Shown here one piece after another: positions 5,286 through 5,878 of a stretch of DNA of 5,878 nt. The stretch lies in assembly GCA_021802375.1 (NCBI GenBank), contig JAKAAL010000305.1:1-5878 (forward strand), in the 5' to 3' direction. Below the pieces are notes generated by a model. The model searched no databases. It had not been told where the DNA came from and was given only the letters and a program-made list of their open reading frames with translations. Positions within the stretch are counted from its first letter, which is position 1, and every line of letters starts with the position of its first letter. The translations under genes were made by a program, and so were the position numbers. The stretch is from Bacillota bacterium (GTDB lineage Bacteria > Bacillota_E > Sulfobacillia > Sulfobacillales > Sulfobacillaceae).

Positions 5286-5878
5286 ATGGGGGTTACCATC
5301 AAGGACATCGCCAAGATCTTGAACGTGTCCCACACCACCGTTTCCCGCGCCCTCAACGACAGCCCCTTGATTAGCCCTCAGACTAAAGAGCGCGTGCTAG
5401 CCATCGCTCGACAGTTAAATTACACTCCCAATTTCAGCGCCAAGAGCCTAGTGCAAAACCGGTCCTATAACGTTGGTTTGTTTTTCTCCACCTTTGCCCC
5501 TTCGACATCCCCGCACTTCTTACGTGAAACCATTCGCGGCGCCAAGAGTGGCATCGACCCGCACTTTAATTTGGTCATTGATGCCATCGAAGGCTATCCC
5601 GATTTTCAGTCCATCGACCATCGACGATTCGATGGAATGATCGTCATGAGTCAGTGCGATAGCGATCGGCTGTTTATCGAGTACGCCTTGAACAACCATA
5701 TGCCCATCGTGTTATTGAATCGGACCATCGAGGGTGCGCGACTTCCAACCGTTTTATCGGATGACCGAATCGGAGCTTATCAAGCTGTAAGCTACCTTAT
5801 TGACCATGGTCACCGCGACGTGGCCCTGATCGAGGGCCATCCAGGCTTTTACTCCACCCAGATGATCCCTGGAATTTC
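5286..5878 (+). CDS. LacI-family transcriptional regulator (3' end outside the window)
   Basis: A DNA-binding repressor or activator whose C-terminal domain senses a small sugar-like effector. Only 197 residues are visible of the roughly 330-350 usual for the family; the frame is open to the window edge. The N-terminal helix-turn-helix is textbook: TIKDIAKILNVSHTTVSRAL (4-23), with the recognition helix near 15-25. It is followed by LNYTPNFSAKSL (44-55), where L55 matches the hinge leucine that wedges into the operator minor groove. The periplasmic-binding-protein-like effector domain starts at NVGLFF (62-67) and includes RFDGMIVM (114-121), LSDDRIGAYQAVSYL (157-171) and GHRDVALIEG (175-184). 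ATG 5286 has a strong ribosome binding site. It is divergent from the binding-protein operon, the usual place for its local regulator; control of that operon is inferred. Confidence 0.93.
   Translation, partial: MGVTIKDIAKILNVSHTTVSRALNDSPLISPQTKERVLAIARQLNYTPNFSAKSLVQNRSYNVGLFFSTFAPSTSPHFLRETIRGAKSGIDPHFNLVIDAIEGYPDFQSIDHRRFDGMIVMSQCDSDRLFIEYALNNHMPIVLLNRTIEGARLPTVLSDDRIGAYQAVSYLIDHGHRDVALIEGHPGFYSTQMIPGI

Overview
The window carries a compact sugar-utilisation-type locus. A three-gene operon lies on the minus strand, and a divergently transcribed LacI-family regulator runs off the right edge. The genes use strong AGGAGG-type ribosome binding sites and sigma-A-like promoters and have a middling-to-high G+C content. 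The regulator has a classical LacI fold. Together these suit a moderately GC-rich Gram-positive bacterium of the Firmicutes type. A Sulfobacillus-like thermoacidophile is a guess from protein style only, and no marker gene in the window settles it.

Layout, left to right. Bases 1-913 hold no recognisable gene. They contain a perfect 20-bp inverted repeat (1-20 and 336-355) that brackets a 355-bp segment with an internal 13-bp hairpin. Further right are a perfect 18-bp-arm hairpin (719-756), which probably terminates the minus-strand operon, and a smaller hairpin just behind the last gene. Bases 914-4526 hold three minus-strand genes, in transcription order: a family-5 extracytoplasmic solute-binding protein (2877-4526), a Gfo/Idh/MocA NAD(P)-dependent oxidoreductase (1687-2847) and a TIM-barrel sugar-phosphate isomerase/epimerase-like protein (914-1666). 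The gaps are 29 and 20 bp, so co-transcription is likely. Bases 4527-5285 form a long divergent control region with back-to-back promoters whose -35 boxes overlap, a stem-loop in the operon leader, and about 560 bp of apparently non-coding sequence before the regulator. Bases 5286-5878 encode the first 197 residues of the LacI-type repressor.

How the genes may work together (inference): the binding protein captures an external carbohydrate or glycoside, and the oxidoreductase and TIM-barrel enzyme oxidise and isomerise/epimerise it inside the cell. The LacI-type protein probably represses the divergent operon until an inducer binds. No permease or ATPase gene is in the window, so the transporter must be encoded elsewhere, possibly beyond the regulator. 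The substrate cannot be read from the sequence. No CRISPR array, rRNA, tRNA or complete transposase gene was seen.
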